Source of the DNA: Bradyrhizobium sp. WSM471
GTDB taxonomy: Bacteria > Pseudomonadota > Alphaproteobacteria > Rhizobiales > Xanthobacteraceae
Length of the DNA: 64,000 bases
Direction: 5' to 3'
Assembly: GCF_000244915.1 (NCBI RefSeq)
Contig: NZ_CM001442.1
Location: 744,001 to 808,000, forward strand
Part shown: positions 55,042 to 63,896 of the stretch, piece after piece
Numbering within the stretch: position 1 is the stretch's first letter
Layout of the letters: each line of letters starts with the position of its first letter
The notes under the pieces: generated by a model
What the model saw: the letters and a program-made list of their open reading frames with translations, nothing else
What the model was told of the DNA's origin: nothing
The model's database searches: none
Position numbers and translations under genes: made by a program

Positions 55042-55778
55042 GGAGGTGCATCCGCGATCGTGCCGAGGTAGGCCTCGATGATGCGGTGATCGGCCGCCAT
55101 TACCGCGGCCGCACCTTCGCCGACAACCCGGCCGCGTTCCAATAGATAAAGATGGTCGACCACTTTGAGCGCGGCTTTCACATTCTGTTCGACCAGCAGG
55201 ACCGGCAGCCCGCGATCGACCAGCAGGCGGATGCGGGAGAGCAGGTCGGTGATCAGTCGAGGCGCGAGCCCCGCGGAGGGCTCGTCCAGCATCAGAACGC
55301 GCGGTCCAGCGAGCAGTGCGCGTCCCACAGCAAGCATCTGCCGCTCGCCGCCGGACAATGCCGCGCCCTTGTGCGAGCGGCGCTCGGCTAGGCGTGGAAA
55401 AAAGTCGAAGACCTCCGGGGTGGTGAAGAGGTGCCTGCCGGTCGCGTCGGCCGGGGGACGCACCAGCTCGAGGTTCTCGTCCACCGTCAGTTCGGCGAAA
55501 ATGTTCTTGCCTTCCGGTACCAACGTGAGGCCGCGTCCCACCCGCTCGTGGGCCGCGAGCCTCTCAATGTTGCGGCCCTCAAGCTGGACCTGACCTGTTA
55601 CAACGGCGTGGCCGCGTGACCAGCCGGCCAGCGCGTTGACCAGCGTGGTTTTGCCGGCACCGTTGGCGCCCACGAGGCCGACCATCCGGCCGGCGGGAAC
55701 GTCGATACTAACGCCTGACACCGCAACATTGCCGGCGTAGCGGACGCAGAGATCGTCGCTGCTCAGCACGCCGGTCAT
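55038..55778 (-). CDS. livF: Branched-chain amino acid ABC transporter ATPase LivF
   Basis: 246 residues. Walker A GANGAGKTT, LSGGERQMLAVGRALLAGPR (signature), VLMLDEPSAGLAPRL (Walker B), then switch His replaced by the usual LLVEQNV. Forms the ATPase heterodimer with LivG. Confidence 0.94.
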   Translation of the reverse strand: MTGVLSSDDLCVRYAGNVAVSGVSIDVPAGRMVGLVGANGAGKTTLVNALAGWSRGHAVVTGQVQLEGRNIERLAAHERVGRGLTLVPEGKNIFAELTVDENLELVRPPADATGRHLFTTPEVFDFFPRLAERRSHKGAALSGGERQMLAVGRALLAGPRVLMLDEPSAGLAPRLITDLLSRIRLLVDRGLPVLLVEQNVKAALKVVDHLYLLERGRVVGEGAAAVMAADHRIIEAYLGTIADAPP

Positions 55779-56581
55779 TCGTCGCGCCCCAGATAAGCTT
55801 CGCGAACCCGGGCATCGCGTTGGATCTCGGTCGGCGTTCCCGTCGCCAGCATCGCGCCCTGGTCGATCATGACTATGCGGTCGGCGATTGACATGATCAG
55901 GTCCATGTGATGCTCGATCACCACAAGGGCCAGCCCGCGCTTGCGCAACCCGATCAGGACGTCGGCGAGCTTCTTCATGTCGCCACCGCTAAGGCCGGCG
56001 GCAGGCTCGTCCAGCAGCAGCACTTTTGCTCCGGTGCCATAGGCAAGCGCCACCGACAGCAGCCGCTGTACGCCGTAGGGAATGTCGCCCGGAAGCTGGC
56101 CATGGTACTGCCGTGGGATGCCGAAGAAGTCGAGTAGTTGTGCGGCGGCGGTTTCGGCGGAACGGCGGGTCGAGGCCTCGCGCCACGGTGCGAAAAGCGA
56201 AGTCATCAAATTGGTCGAGAAGTCGCGGAAGATCGCCGAAGCGGCATTCTGCAGGACCGTTAACTCGCCGAAGAACGAGTTCTGCTGGAAGGTTCGGCGC
56301 AGGCCGCGGCTGGCGAGATCGAAGGTTTGGAGCGCGGAGACGTCGCTGCTATCGAGGAAGGCACGGCCTCGATACGTCACGGCGTTGGTAACGGCTGCAA
56401 AGCAGGTGCTCTTGCCGGCGCCGTTCGGGCCAATGATGCCGAGGATCTCGTTGCTATGAACCGACCAGCTCATGTCGCGCAGCGCGACCAGCGCGCCGTA
56501 CTGGACGGTTAAACCTTCGACGCGCAGCACCTCGCCGGCACTCGTGCGGGTTTCCCCGGAATTTGCCACCCGGCTGTCCAT
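55775..56581 (-). CDS. livG: Branched-chain amino acid ABC transporter ATPase LivG
   Basis: 268 residues. Walker A GPNGAGKST, Walker B KVLLLDEPAAGL, switch region VVIEHHMDLIM. The signature reads IPYGVQRLLSVALA, a LivG-like variant of LSGGQ. First gene of the operon; overlaps livF by 4 bp. A later Met start is possible because the first 15 residues are polar and poorly conserved-looking. Confidence 0.93.
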   Translation of the reverse strand: MDSRVANSGETRTSAGEVLRVEGLTVQYGALVALRDMSWSVHSNEILGIIGPNGAGKSTCFAAVTNAVTYRGRAFLDSSDVSALQTFDLASRGLRRTFQQNSFFGELTVLQNAASAIFRDFSTNLMTSLFAPWREASTRRSAETAAAQLLDFFGIPRQYHGQLPGDIPYGVQRLLSVALAYGTGAKVLLLDEPAAGLSGGDMKKLADVLIGLRKRGLALVVIEHHMDLIMSIADRIVMIDQGAMLATGTPTEIQRDARVREAYLGRDE

Positions 56582-57083
56582 CCCTCGTTGTTCTGATCGC
56601 AGCGGTGGCGACCGGTCTTATTGGCGGGCAGCTAACGGAGCAATCGATAGGGATCAAATCGCAGGAGAAGCCGCCTCGCATAGGGATCGTATCGCTGACA
56701 GACAGCGAAAACTTGTGCTGACTGGTTGCCTTCGATACCCTGGGGTCTAGCTACTGCGAGGCCCGCAACCTGCACGAAAAAAACTCGGTTCGTCGGCAAG
56801 CTCCTGCAAACGGTCGCTCGGTCAAAGGTTCGAGGGACGGTACGGCAAAAGGACGCGAGCGCGCGCGTCGCGAGGCCGAGAATAAAGAAGCTGCGGCACC
56901 GCATGTACATCGCGCTTGCAAGACTAACGAAGCCATGATGCGCGCCAGGTCACGCGAAGAGTTCTACGATCTTCGCCGAAACGACGCGATTGCATCGAGA
57001 CGGGACGTCGATTGTGATGCCCCAATAACAATCCAGCTATGGGTCCTGGTTTAGCCGCAAGTAGGCCATTGAGGAAGGCTGTC
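56582..57083. other. Gap upstream of the liv operon
   Basis: About 500 bp including the probable liv promoter region. Short ORFs on both strands are not supported. Confidence 0.4.
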
Positions 57084-57698
57084 TCACTCGAGAGGGTCAT
57101 TTCCTTTCGGCTCTTGCAAGAACTTCGGCATGTGGTTACGCGGTTCACGATCACGCGGGGCGGGGCGTTCGGACGGGTCGCGGCCGAGCTTGGACTGCAG
57201 CTCGACGAGGTCGGTGAAGACGTCGGCCTGGCGGCGCAGCTCGTCGGCGATCATCGGCGGCTGGCTGGCGATCGTGGAAATCACGGTGACCCGCACGCCG
57301 TGGCGCTGAACGGCCTCGACCAGAGAGCGGAAGTCGCCGTCGCCCGAGAACAGCACCATCTGGTCGATGTGCTCGGCGAGCTCCATGGCGTTCACGGCGA
57401 GCTCGATGTCCATGTTGCCCTTGACCTTGCGGCGGCCGGAGGCGTCGATGAACTCCTTGGTCGCCTTGGTGACGACGGTGTAGCCGTTGTAGTCGAGCCA
57501 GTCGATCAGCGGCCGGATCGAGGAGTACTCCTGATCCTCGATGATCGCGGTGTAGTAGAACGCCCTAAGCAGCGTCCCGCGGCTCTGAAACTCCTTCAGC
57601 AGGCGCTTGTAATCGATGTCGAAGCCCAGAGTTTTCGCCGTCGCGTAGAGATTGGCTCCATCGATGAAGAGCGCGATCTTGTTAATAGTGGAGGCCAT
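57084..57698 (-). CDS. LabA-like NYN-domain protein (DUF88)
   Basis: 204 residues. IALFIDGANLYATAKTLGFD, GNMDIELAVNAMELAEHIDQ, VLFSGDGDFRSLVEAVQRHG: conserved aspartates (FIDGAN, MDIELA, SGDGDF) of the PIN-like NYN fold, usually RNA-binding or ribonuclease. The C-terminal Pro/Arg-rich tail is typical of rhizobial members. Confidence 0.9.
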   Translation of the reverse strand: MASTINKIALFIDGANLYATAKTLGFDIDYKRLLKEFQSRGTLLRAFYYTAIIEDQEYSSIRPLIDWLDYNGYTVVTKATKEFIDASGRRKVKGNMDIELAVNAMELAEHIDQMVLFSGDGDFRSLVEAVQRHGVRVTVISTIASQPPMIADELRRQADVFTDLVELQSKLGRDPSERPAPRDREPRNHMPKFLQEPKGNDPLE

Positions 57699-58095
57699 TT
57701 TTACTTTCGCGGAGGTACTTCATCAGGAAATGAGAGATGGAATGCTTCGCTGAAGACTGAAGATGAAAGGCGGACACTTATTGTAGCATAGTTGCCATGG
57801 ACGATGCGCGCTAGGCGGTTGTAAAGGGGATTCTCGATTGCGCCCTTGTGACTTCAGGTTGCAGGCGGTCAGATTTGCGCTTTTGCCGCACCGTTTCAGG
57901 GCTGGTTTTGCCGACGTCGTCGGGCAGTACTACAGGGCGCGTGGCCGCACTTAGCATCGTCTCGGATAAGTCCGGAATCGCGTAATTGACGGAAGTGAGC
58001 GTTGCCGGCCTGCGGCACCATGGCGCTCGAAGATTGACGTCAATCGTTCTTACCGGTCTAGCAGTGTGATAGATGGCGTCGCCAAACTGGAGTCA
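57699..58095. other. Gap without a supported gene
   Basis: About 400 bp containing the NYN gene promoter side. Nothing else is seen. Confidence 0.4.
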
Positions 58096-59184
58096 TCACT
58101 TCTCCGGAACGAGGTTCGACAACATCATCACCAACTGAGCCTGGCGATGTGTCCCCGTTTTCATAAAAACAGACTTCAATTGATTGCGCAGGGTCTGCTT
58201 GGAAAGTCCTCGCTCTGCCGCAAAACTCTCCAAATCCTTGCCGCTCGCAAGAGCCCATGCAAGCCGGGATTCTGCGGCCGTCAGCTCAAAGGCCTCGCGC
58301 AGAGTCATCATACCTGCTGACTGCGTTAAGTCGGTGTCGGAGATAACTAGTATTGCGTGGAAGAGGGAAAGGGGAGAGTCGGTTAGACCAGTAAGCCGCA
58401 TCGGGTAGATGACAAGTCGGCCGCCTGAAACCTTTTGCAGAACTATGGGCGCGATAGTGAAGGCTTCAACGCTCCAGAACAGAGCTCTGATCGCGTTGTG
58501 CAGGAGCTCATTTGATTTCGGATCTTGGCAGCGAATGCGTCCTGCCGAAATCTGCAGATCCAATCCGATTAGTCGCTCCGCCGCCGGATTGACGCGAACG
58601 ACGTGGCCCGACCGGTCAAGCAGAAGTGCCGCGCGCTTTGAGAAATCGAAGGCACTTAGTGCTGATTCCCCTTTTGCCAGGCCGAGCGCTGCGCAAGTCT
58701 GAACGACCGAATCCAAACTGTTGGACAGCTCGGAAAGAGCTCGCAACTCTCTCGCGGAATAAGAACCTTGTTCTGGCGTCCTTTGTAGGCTCAAATTCCA
58801 AACTAGATCTTCCCGGCCGATCCGGACGCCTGCCCAACCGCTAAGATTACAGTTCCGAAGGAACTCTTGATAAAAAGGCGAACGCTTGCGTGCGTCTAAT
58901 GGCATGCAGTCGTCGTCTGTCGCCACTCCATTGGCCAAGAAGGCGGCCTTTCCCCGGTAGCGCTCGTCGCGGCCTTGCCATCCGTCACTGACGTAAACAT
59001 TTGCGCTGCGATCCATGGAAGGAGTAGCAGCAACGATAGGCAATGCTCCGACAACTGGTAACAGGACCGCGCCATACGACCCGGTGCATTCCGCCGCCGT
59101 CTGCAATGCCTCTGTCCAGAGAGAGGGATCGATCGCGGCGGCGGCCAACACGCGGCTAAGTCGCTGCAGATCAAAGGGTTCCAT
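58096..59184 (-). CDS. LuxR-type regulator with GAF/PAS-like N-terminus
   Basis: About 362 residues from MEPFDLQRLSRVLAAAAID; the frame opens 21 codons upstream without a better start. Middle part AALLLDRSGHVVRVNPAAER with LIGLDLQI is PAS-like. The C-terminal TLREAFELTAAESRLAWALA with SGKDLESFAAERGLSKQTLR and NQLKSVFMKTGTHRQAQLV is the LuxR HTH (T-x-x-E-x-x-x-x...S-x-x-T-x-R). Ligand and targets unknown; no autoinducer synthase nearby. Confidence 0.85.
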   Translation of the reverse strand: MEPFDLQRLSRVLAAAAIDPSLWTEALQTAAECTGSYGAVLLPVVGALPIVAATPSMDRSANVYVSDGWQGRDERYRGKAAFLANGVATDDDCMPLDARKRSPFYQEFLRNCNLSGWAGVRIGREDLVWNLSLQRTPEQGSYSARELRALSELSNSLDSVVQTCAALGLAKGESALSAFDFSKRAALLLDRSGHVVRVNPAAERLIGLDLQISAGRIRCQDPKSNELLHNAIRALFWSVEAFTIAPIVLQKVSGGRLVIYPMRLTGLTDSPLSLFHAILVISDTDLTQSAGMMTLREAFELTAAESRLAWALASGKDLESFAAERGLSKQTLRNQLKSVFMKTGTHRQAQLVMMLSNLVPEK

Positions 59185-59435
59185 CCACCATTCCGACGTC
59201 GTCGAATGTGCCGCAGCACCTCTAAAGGCATAGCCCAATTGGGCCATGCTGCCTCAGGATATTCGCCTTATCAAGGGGTTGGGGTAGCCCCGCGAGACCC
59301 ACTTCGGCAAGGCGAGAGCAAAATGACCATCATGGAAGTTGGCCACGGTCCTACAGGGGCTCGTAGCGACCGCCCTCTTGGGCAATGCGGGCCGGTCCGC
59401 TGTTCACGAGTTTCGCTGTGCACGAGCCCGTATTC

Positions 59436-59690
59436 ATGAAAAGCTACGACCGCAACTTCTGTCGGAATAGAACCAGTGATCTGCCAACCTTTGACATCGA
59501 TGTTCAACGCAGGGGACGACGTTGGGGCTGGTTCATTCGGACAAGCTCGGGCGAATGCTTAGTAGAAGGCCGAGAGCGCAGTCGGGCCGAGGCGGGATAT
59601 AGGGCGGCACGAGCGCTGTTTCAGCTATTGGCTTCCTCGCCCTATCAGAAAGCAGTCAAAGAAGCTTTACGCGCCGGCAGACCTAGTTAG
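59436..59690 (+). CDS. Small conserved rhizobial protein (84 aa)
   Basis: MKSYDRNFCRNRTSDLPTFD, VQRRGRRWGWFIRTSSGECL, VEGRERSRAEAGYRAARALF. A short basic protein with a compact beta-hairpin-like core (RWGWFIRTSSGECLVEG). The upstream part of the frame is not protein-like. Function unknown. Confidence 0.55.
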   Translation: MKSYDRNFCRNRTSDLPTFDIDVQRRGRRWGWFIRTSSGECLVEGRERSRAEAGYRAARALFQLLASSPYQKAVKEALRAGRPS

Positions 59691-59842
59691 TTCACTTCAA
59701 CGGTCGACCTGATACGAGTTGCCCAGCGGAATGCACTCAGGGATCACTAGTGTGATCGGGATTTAGTTTAGAGCAGGGCATCTTCAAGCGATGCGACTAA
59801 GGACGTTTGCGACTTGAGATCGACGCGCGGCCGCCGAGTGCG

Positions 59843-60064
59843 TTATCTAACGTGCATTTTCTCGACTATCGCGTAGAGCAGCACGAAGATCGGTAAGAAG
59901 ACGAAGAACCAAACCACTGACTGATCGGTTTTCGCGAATTCGCGGTTTGGGTTGCTGTCGGTCGCGTGAGGCGTTGTCGAAAGCACTCGAGCGGGCCGAC
60001 CTCGTCTTGCGAGGCGGCCTAGCAGTCGGCGGACTGTCTCTTCCGGAGGAGGCTGCCGGTTCAT
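59843..60064 (-). CDS. Small membrane protein (73 aa)
   Basis: MNRQPPPEETVRRLLGRLAR, a polar middle, then a C-terminal span (SVVWFFVFLPIFVLLYAIVE) and KMHVR. A tail-anchored layout. It follows the next leftward gene by 8 bp. Confidence 0.5.
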   Translation of the reverse strand: MNRQPPPEETVRRLLGRLARRGRPARVLSTTPHATDSNPNREFAKTDQSVVWFFVFLPIFVLLYAIVEKMHVR

Positions 60065-60072
60065 CTTGATGC

Positions 60073-60303
60073 TCAGAGCGTGAACATCGACGGGAATTCT
60101 CGTACCCGCTCGATATCGACGTAACCGCTTCCGTTCAGCCATTCGTGCCGGCAATAGGCGAGGGATGCGGGATCGATGGTAAGCCCATCTCTGGCGATGG
60201 TGCGTCGCGTGCCCATGCGGCCGGCCCACTCCTTGCTGCGGGTAGTTGGATCGACGCGACCGACGACGTAAACGGCTGTGTCGTTCGTCAAAGCAATCTC
60301 CAA
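60073..60303 (-). CDS. Small unknown protein (76 aa)
   Basis: MEIALTNDTAVYVVGRVDPT, RTIARDGLTIDPASLAYCRH, EWLNGSGYVDIERVREFPSM. Compact alpha/beta, soluble, unknown. First gene of a two-gene leftward unit with the tail-anchored protein. Confidence 0.55.
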   Translation of the reverse strand: MEIALTNDTAVYVVGRVDPTTRSKEWAGRMGTRRTIARDGLTIDPASLAYCRHEWLNGSGYVDIERVREFPSMFTL

Positions 60304-61157
60304 AGGTGCTTAAATGAACTGGCGACAATATGGAAAGCTTATCGGCAGACCGATTTTAAGCAACGAGGATCGTTGCTGCAGGTGCGAAGGCTATCGCTCC
60401 CGGCGGCGGTGTCGCCCTGTTGCGTGATTCCAAGCGACTCAAGTTGCCTGCGCAAGAACGACGATCAAAACAGGGGCGTTGAGATCGTGCGCAAACTCTC
60501 GTCCTGCCCGCCCGACAGATAGCGATCATTCCGGGGAAGATGGGTCAGTGATCGCCGGCAAAGTTTCGGAAAACAAAATTTGAGCCTACGGGTTCGACAG
60601 GTGAGTACGTCAGAGTGGCGAGGCCGAGAAGTTGGGCGGCGACATGACAAGGACGCTGCTCATCACCTTTCATAAATCCGCAACATCAAAATCGGCCATT
60701 TTGGCTCGAGTCGCTGAGGACATGCGTTGACCATGGCCGTGATGCGGAGAGTTTCGTTGGAGACAACCCAGCAGATTCTTGTCAAAATCCTCAGCCGTTA
60801 CAGACGTCGTCGGCTAAGCTCTTGCCCGGGGGCTCTAATTTGGGAGGTGCCAATCCCGGTAAGGTGGCATCCGTGGGACGCGGTGCCTTTGGCTTCCGCA
60901 ATGTGCTTGGCGCGCCTTCGTGGTAGGTCGATCGGCCTCCGGCCGATATCTTTCATAACAAAGATTTGCGAATCCCCGTTCTTGCTCGCGCAGCAGCTCG
61001 GATCTTCTTCAAACGAAGCTGAATGCTTGCGCGCGACGCGGACCTATCGGGAGGTAGGCCCAATTTCCGCTGCAGGTGGATTTCCTCGGCAAGGAAGACC
61101 GCCCAGCGTGCGCAAAGCGGCCAACACCTCGCAATGACCTTTGTTCTGTCGGGCGGT
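60304..61157. other. Gap without a supported gene
   Basis: About 850 bp. ORFs at 60145-60522 and 60727-61137 (plus) lack ribosome sites and protein character. Nothing else is seen. Confidence 0.4.
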
Positions 61158-61724
61158 TCAGCCTTGACCCGGGCCACGTCCCAGCCGCCGCGGCAGAATG
61201 TACTCGACATCAATGCTGATGCCGTCTCCGCTCAGGGGGGTCGCTGTATAGACCGCAGAGACAGCCAATTCGAAGAAGCTCCCGATCGTGAGATAGCCGA
61301 TTGTGAGCGCCGACTCTCCGCTTGGCGGACCGCCGAGCAGCAATTCCGCGATGTGGCAGCAATCGTCCATCGTCGCCGCCAGCGGTGGAAGGGTGATGAG
61401 CTCGCCGGTGTGTTGAGAGATTTTAGCTGGATCGGCGAATTTGGGCTCGCGTCCAATAACGGCGCCCGCGTTGATCAAGGGTACGAAAAATTTCGCGACC
61501 TGCGCCGGCTGACCGGTGATATTTTGAATGTTGACCTCGGTCGCGTACACGCCGGGCCGGGCGCCTGCGGTACAGCAGCAGTTCGTCTCGGTTTGTCTGC
61601 CGCAAACGACCTTTACGCTGTGCACGAGGAACTCGGCTTGCGGCGGTACGGTGGTGGCGGCGAGCAATTCGCTGAATGGATGCGGAAGACGGTCACTTGC
61701 AGAGCCCGTTGGATTTTTGGCCAT
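61158..61724 (-). CDS. Conserved rhizobial hypothetical protein (188 aa)
   Basis: From MAKNPTGSASDRLPHPFSEL. Conserved-looking core GVYATEVNIQNITGQPAQVA, KFFVPLINAGAVIGREPKFA, LPPLAATMDDCCHIAELLLG, GDGISIDVEYILPRRLG. A beta-rich protein without signal peptide; homologues occur in Bradyrhizobium, function unknown. The frame is open 36 codons upstream, but that part is less ordered. Confidence 0.6.
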   Translation of the reverse strand: MAKNPTGSASDRLPHPFSELLAATTVPPQAEFLVHSVKVVCGRQTETNCCCTAGARPGVYATEVNIQNITGQPAQVAKFFVPLINAGAVIGREPKFADPAKISQHTGELITLPPLAATMDDCCHIAELLLGGPPSGESALTIGYLTIGSFFELAVSAVYTATPLSGDGISIDVEYILPRRLGRGPGQG

Positions 61725-61876
61725 TTCGATCTCCACGATGTTTGCGGAAGGCGACCTACACGCCAAACATACGCCAGACTCGACGCAATCTTGTGAGAGA
61801 TGGCTCACAACACTTGGAAGAAACCGCGACAAGCCAAAGTTCCTCGCAAGCAGTGCAACGGATCGTCAGGCGACGA

Positions 61877-61987
61877 TCACTCGATTATCCTCTGAAGTGC
61901 GATAAGAGAGGCCAAGACGAGCACCAGGGCTCCGGCGAAGGTGATGCCAAGGAAAACATTATGCATGGCGCCGCATCTCGCTTTCAT
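61877..61987 (-). CDS. Very small membrane peptide (36 aa)
   Basis: MKARCGAMHNVFLGITFAGA then LVLVLASLIALQRIIE. Strong ribosome site (GGGGGAACG). One membrane span; a shorter start at the second Met gives MHNVFLGITFAG. Confidence 0.5.
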   Translation of the reverse strand: MKARCGAMHNVFLGITFAGALVLVLASLIALQRIIE

Positions 61988-62253
61988 CGTTCCCCCAGCC
62001 ACTTAGTTGACCGGGCCGGGATCATCAAAGGCCTTCATCAGCCGTCGTTAATCGTTGCGCTTCAGTTCGACGATGAACCCTCCGACAGATCGCCAGGACC
62101 GGAGCGCTCGCAGGCTGGACAAGGCAGCCTCGTGCTGGTGCAGTATCTCCCTCGAGGAGCACTTGCTCCCCTTCAGGTGCCTCATCTGTCGGGTTCCGAA
62201 TTTCTGTAGGTACAATCGCGGTCAGCCCCCAACGACGATGTTGGGCAGTAGCA
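61988..62253. other. Gap without a supported gene
   Basis: No supported gene or structure is seen. Confidence 0.35.
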
Positions 62254-62777
62254 TCATCGCCGTTTTTCGAGCCGGGACTTCGAAGCGTTGGTTGTCACGG
62301 TTCCGAGGCTCGCCACCAGGGCTTGTCCCAACCCTTCCTTCAAGCTGTCCAACAGAGACAATTCAGCGACTGCAGGTGAGGTTGTTGCTTTGTCGTTCCT
62401 TGAGGATTTGATATTCGTATTTGATTGATGAACAGCAAGCTTTTTCGAACGCTCTCGGTTTGAGAGAGTCGGCTTTGTCGGTACGTCCCCAACCGGCGTC
62501 GCAGTTGCTATCTTGGGAGGAGGCACGACAGCTGCAACAGCTGTTTGTGGCCATCGTTCAGCAAACTCCAGTACGCTCGGCGGCGAGACGATCGTCGGCA
62601 AACTTGTGTCGATAACGACCCGCTCGGGCACCCGTTCGGCCGAGGCTATCCTTATGGCGGGCCTTTCGGTCGAGCCACCGGTAGGTTCCATCACTTGCTG
62701 CGGCAAACACCACCCCAATCCGATCAGCCAAAGGACAAGGGCGCTGCCGACAACCCGAAATATTTAATCAACGGCAT
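62254..62777 (-). pseudogene. Paralogue of the 44460 membrane-anchored protein, frameshifted
   Basis: The ATG at 62777 opens MPLIKYF, matching MPLMKYF of the 44460 protein. One base is missing right after (TTCGG-GTT against TTCGCATTT), so this frame soon stops. The next frame restores VVGSALVLWLIGLGWCLPQQ, then RPAIRIASAERVPERVVIDT, SLPTIVSP and LSLLDSLKEGLGQALVASLG. An internal start near 62718 could give a protein without the membrane span. Confidence 0.7.
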
Positions 62778-62898
62778 GGGTCGTCTCCCATTCGAGACGA
62801 TCTTGAGGCCGGAATTCTTAGTAGATCGGTAAAGGTAGATTAAAAACGGTAACGTGGTTATCGGAGATGTTGCGACGCAGAAGCGACGCCATTTGCCC

Positions 62899-62952
62899 GA
62901 GAGAGAGAGAGAGAGAGGGAGAGGGAGAGGGAGAGGGAGAGGGAGAGGGAGC
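62899..62952. repeat. GA/GGGAGA simple-sequence tract
   Basis: A run of GA dinucleotides passes into about five GGGAGA hexamers. It lies 80 bp from the IS21 end. Such purine tracts are prone to slippage and can form H-DNA. Confidence 0.75.
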
Positions 62953-63032
62953 CGAGCCTTCAGCGCTTGAGAGGATTAGCTCTCTCCAAGACGCAGAGGT
63001 CGGCTTCACCTGCGCGCACATGCAAAGTATTG

Positions 63033-63896
63033 TCAATCGGCTTGCAACTTTGACCCCTCATCGGCGTCCAATTTTGACCCCTTTGTGCGGCGTTGTTTGC
63101 TGGTAGCGCTCGTCTCGTCGGAGCTGGCCGGGATAGCGGAGGCGAGACGAGCGCGGGTGGCGTGATCGTCGTCTCGGCTTTTGAACCGCCAGCTGTCGTT
63201 GCCGGTCTCGACGATGTCACAGTGATGGGTCAACCGGTCGAGCAGCGCGGTGGTCATCTTGGCGTCGCCGAACACACTCGGCCATTCGCCGAAGGCGAGA
63301 TTTGTCGTCACGATGACGGAGGCGCGCTCATAGAGCCGGCTGACGAGGTGGAACAGAAGCTGGCCACCCGACTGGGCGAAGGGCAAATAGCCGAGTTCGT
63401 CCAGCACGATGAAGTCCATCCGGGTCAGATGCTCGGCGAGCCGTCCTTGCCGTCCGTTGCGGGTCTCGGTCTCGAGGCGATTGACGAGGTCGACTACGTT
63501 GAAGAAGCGGCCGCGAGCACCGGATCGGATGCAGCTTCTGGCGATGGCAATGGCCAGGTGGGTTTTGCCTGTGCCGGTGCCGCCAACCAGTACGACGTTG
63601 CGTTGCTGGGCGATGAAGCCGCCGCCGGCTAGGTCATTGACGAGAGTCTGATTGATTGGCGTGCCATCGAACTGGAAGTCCGCGATGTCCTTGGCAAGTG
63701 GCAGCTTGGCAATGGTGAGCTGGTATTTGATCGACCTGGCTTGCTTCTCATTGATCTCGGCGTTGAGCAGGTCGCCGACAATGCGCTGAGGTTCGTGCTG
63801 GCGTTTGACAGCGGTCGCCATGATCTCGTCGAAGGCCGCCTTCATGCCATAGAGCTTGAGTTCGCCCATGAGGTCGAAGATTTGGGTTCGTTCCAT
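63033..63896 (-). CDS. istB: IS21 helper ATPase IstB
   Basis: 287 residues from [21 protein letters not shown]+ ATPase that assists IstA: Walker [16 protein letters not shown], Walker [14 protein letters not shown], arginine-rich C-terminal part. The last residues ([15 protein letters not shown]) are encoded inside the terminal repeats of the element. No frameshift is seen. Confidence 0.95.
   Translation of the reverse strand: MERTQIFDLMGELKLYGMKAAFDEIMATAVKRQHEPQRIVGDLLNAEINEKQARSIKYQLTIAKLPLAKDIADFQFDGTPINQTLVNDLAGGGFIAQQRNVVLVGGTGTGKTHLAIAIARSCIRSGARGRFFNVVDLVNRLETETRNGRQGRLAEHLTRMDFIVLDELGYLPFAQSGGQLLFHLVSRLYERASVIVTTNLAFGEWPSVFGDAKMTTALLDRLTHHCDIVETGNDSWRFKSRDDDHATRARLASAIPASSDETSATSKQRRTKGSKLDADEGSKLQAD

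Noticed and set aside
53213..55051. Single 612-codon leftward frame spanning livM and livH
   Set aside because: Its first 287 codons are an Arg/His-rich shadow of livH; the true livM start with normal overlap is at 54190.
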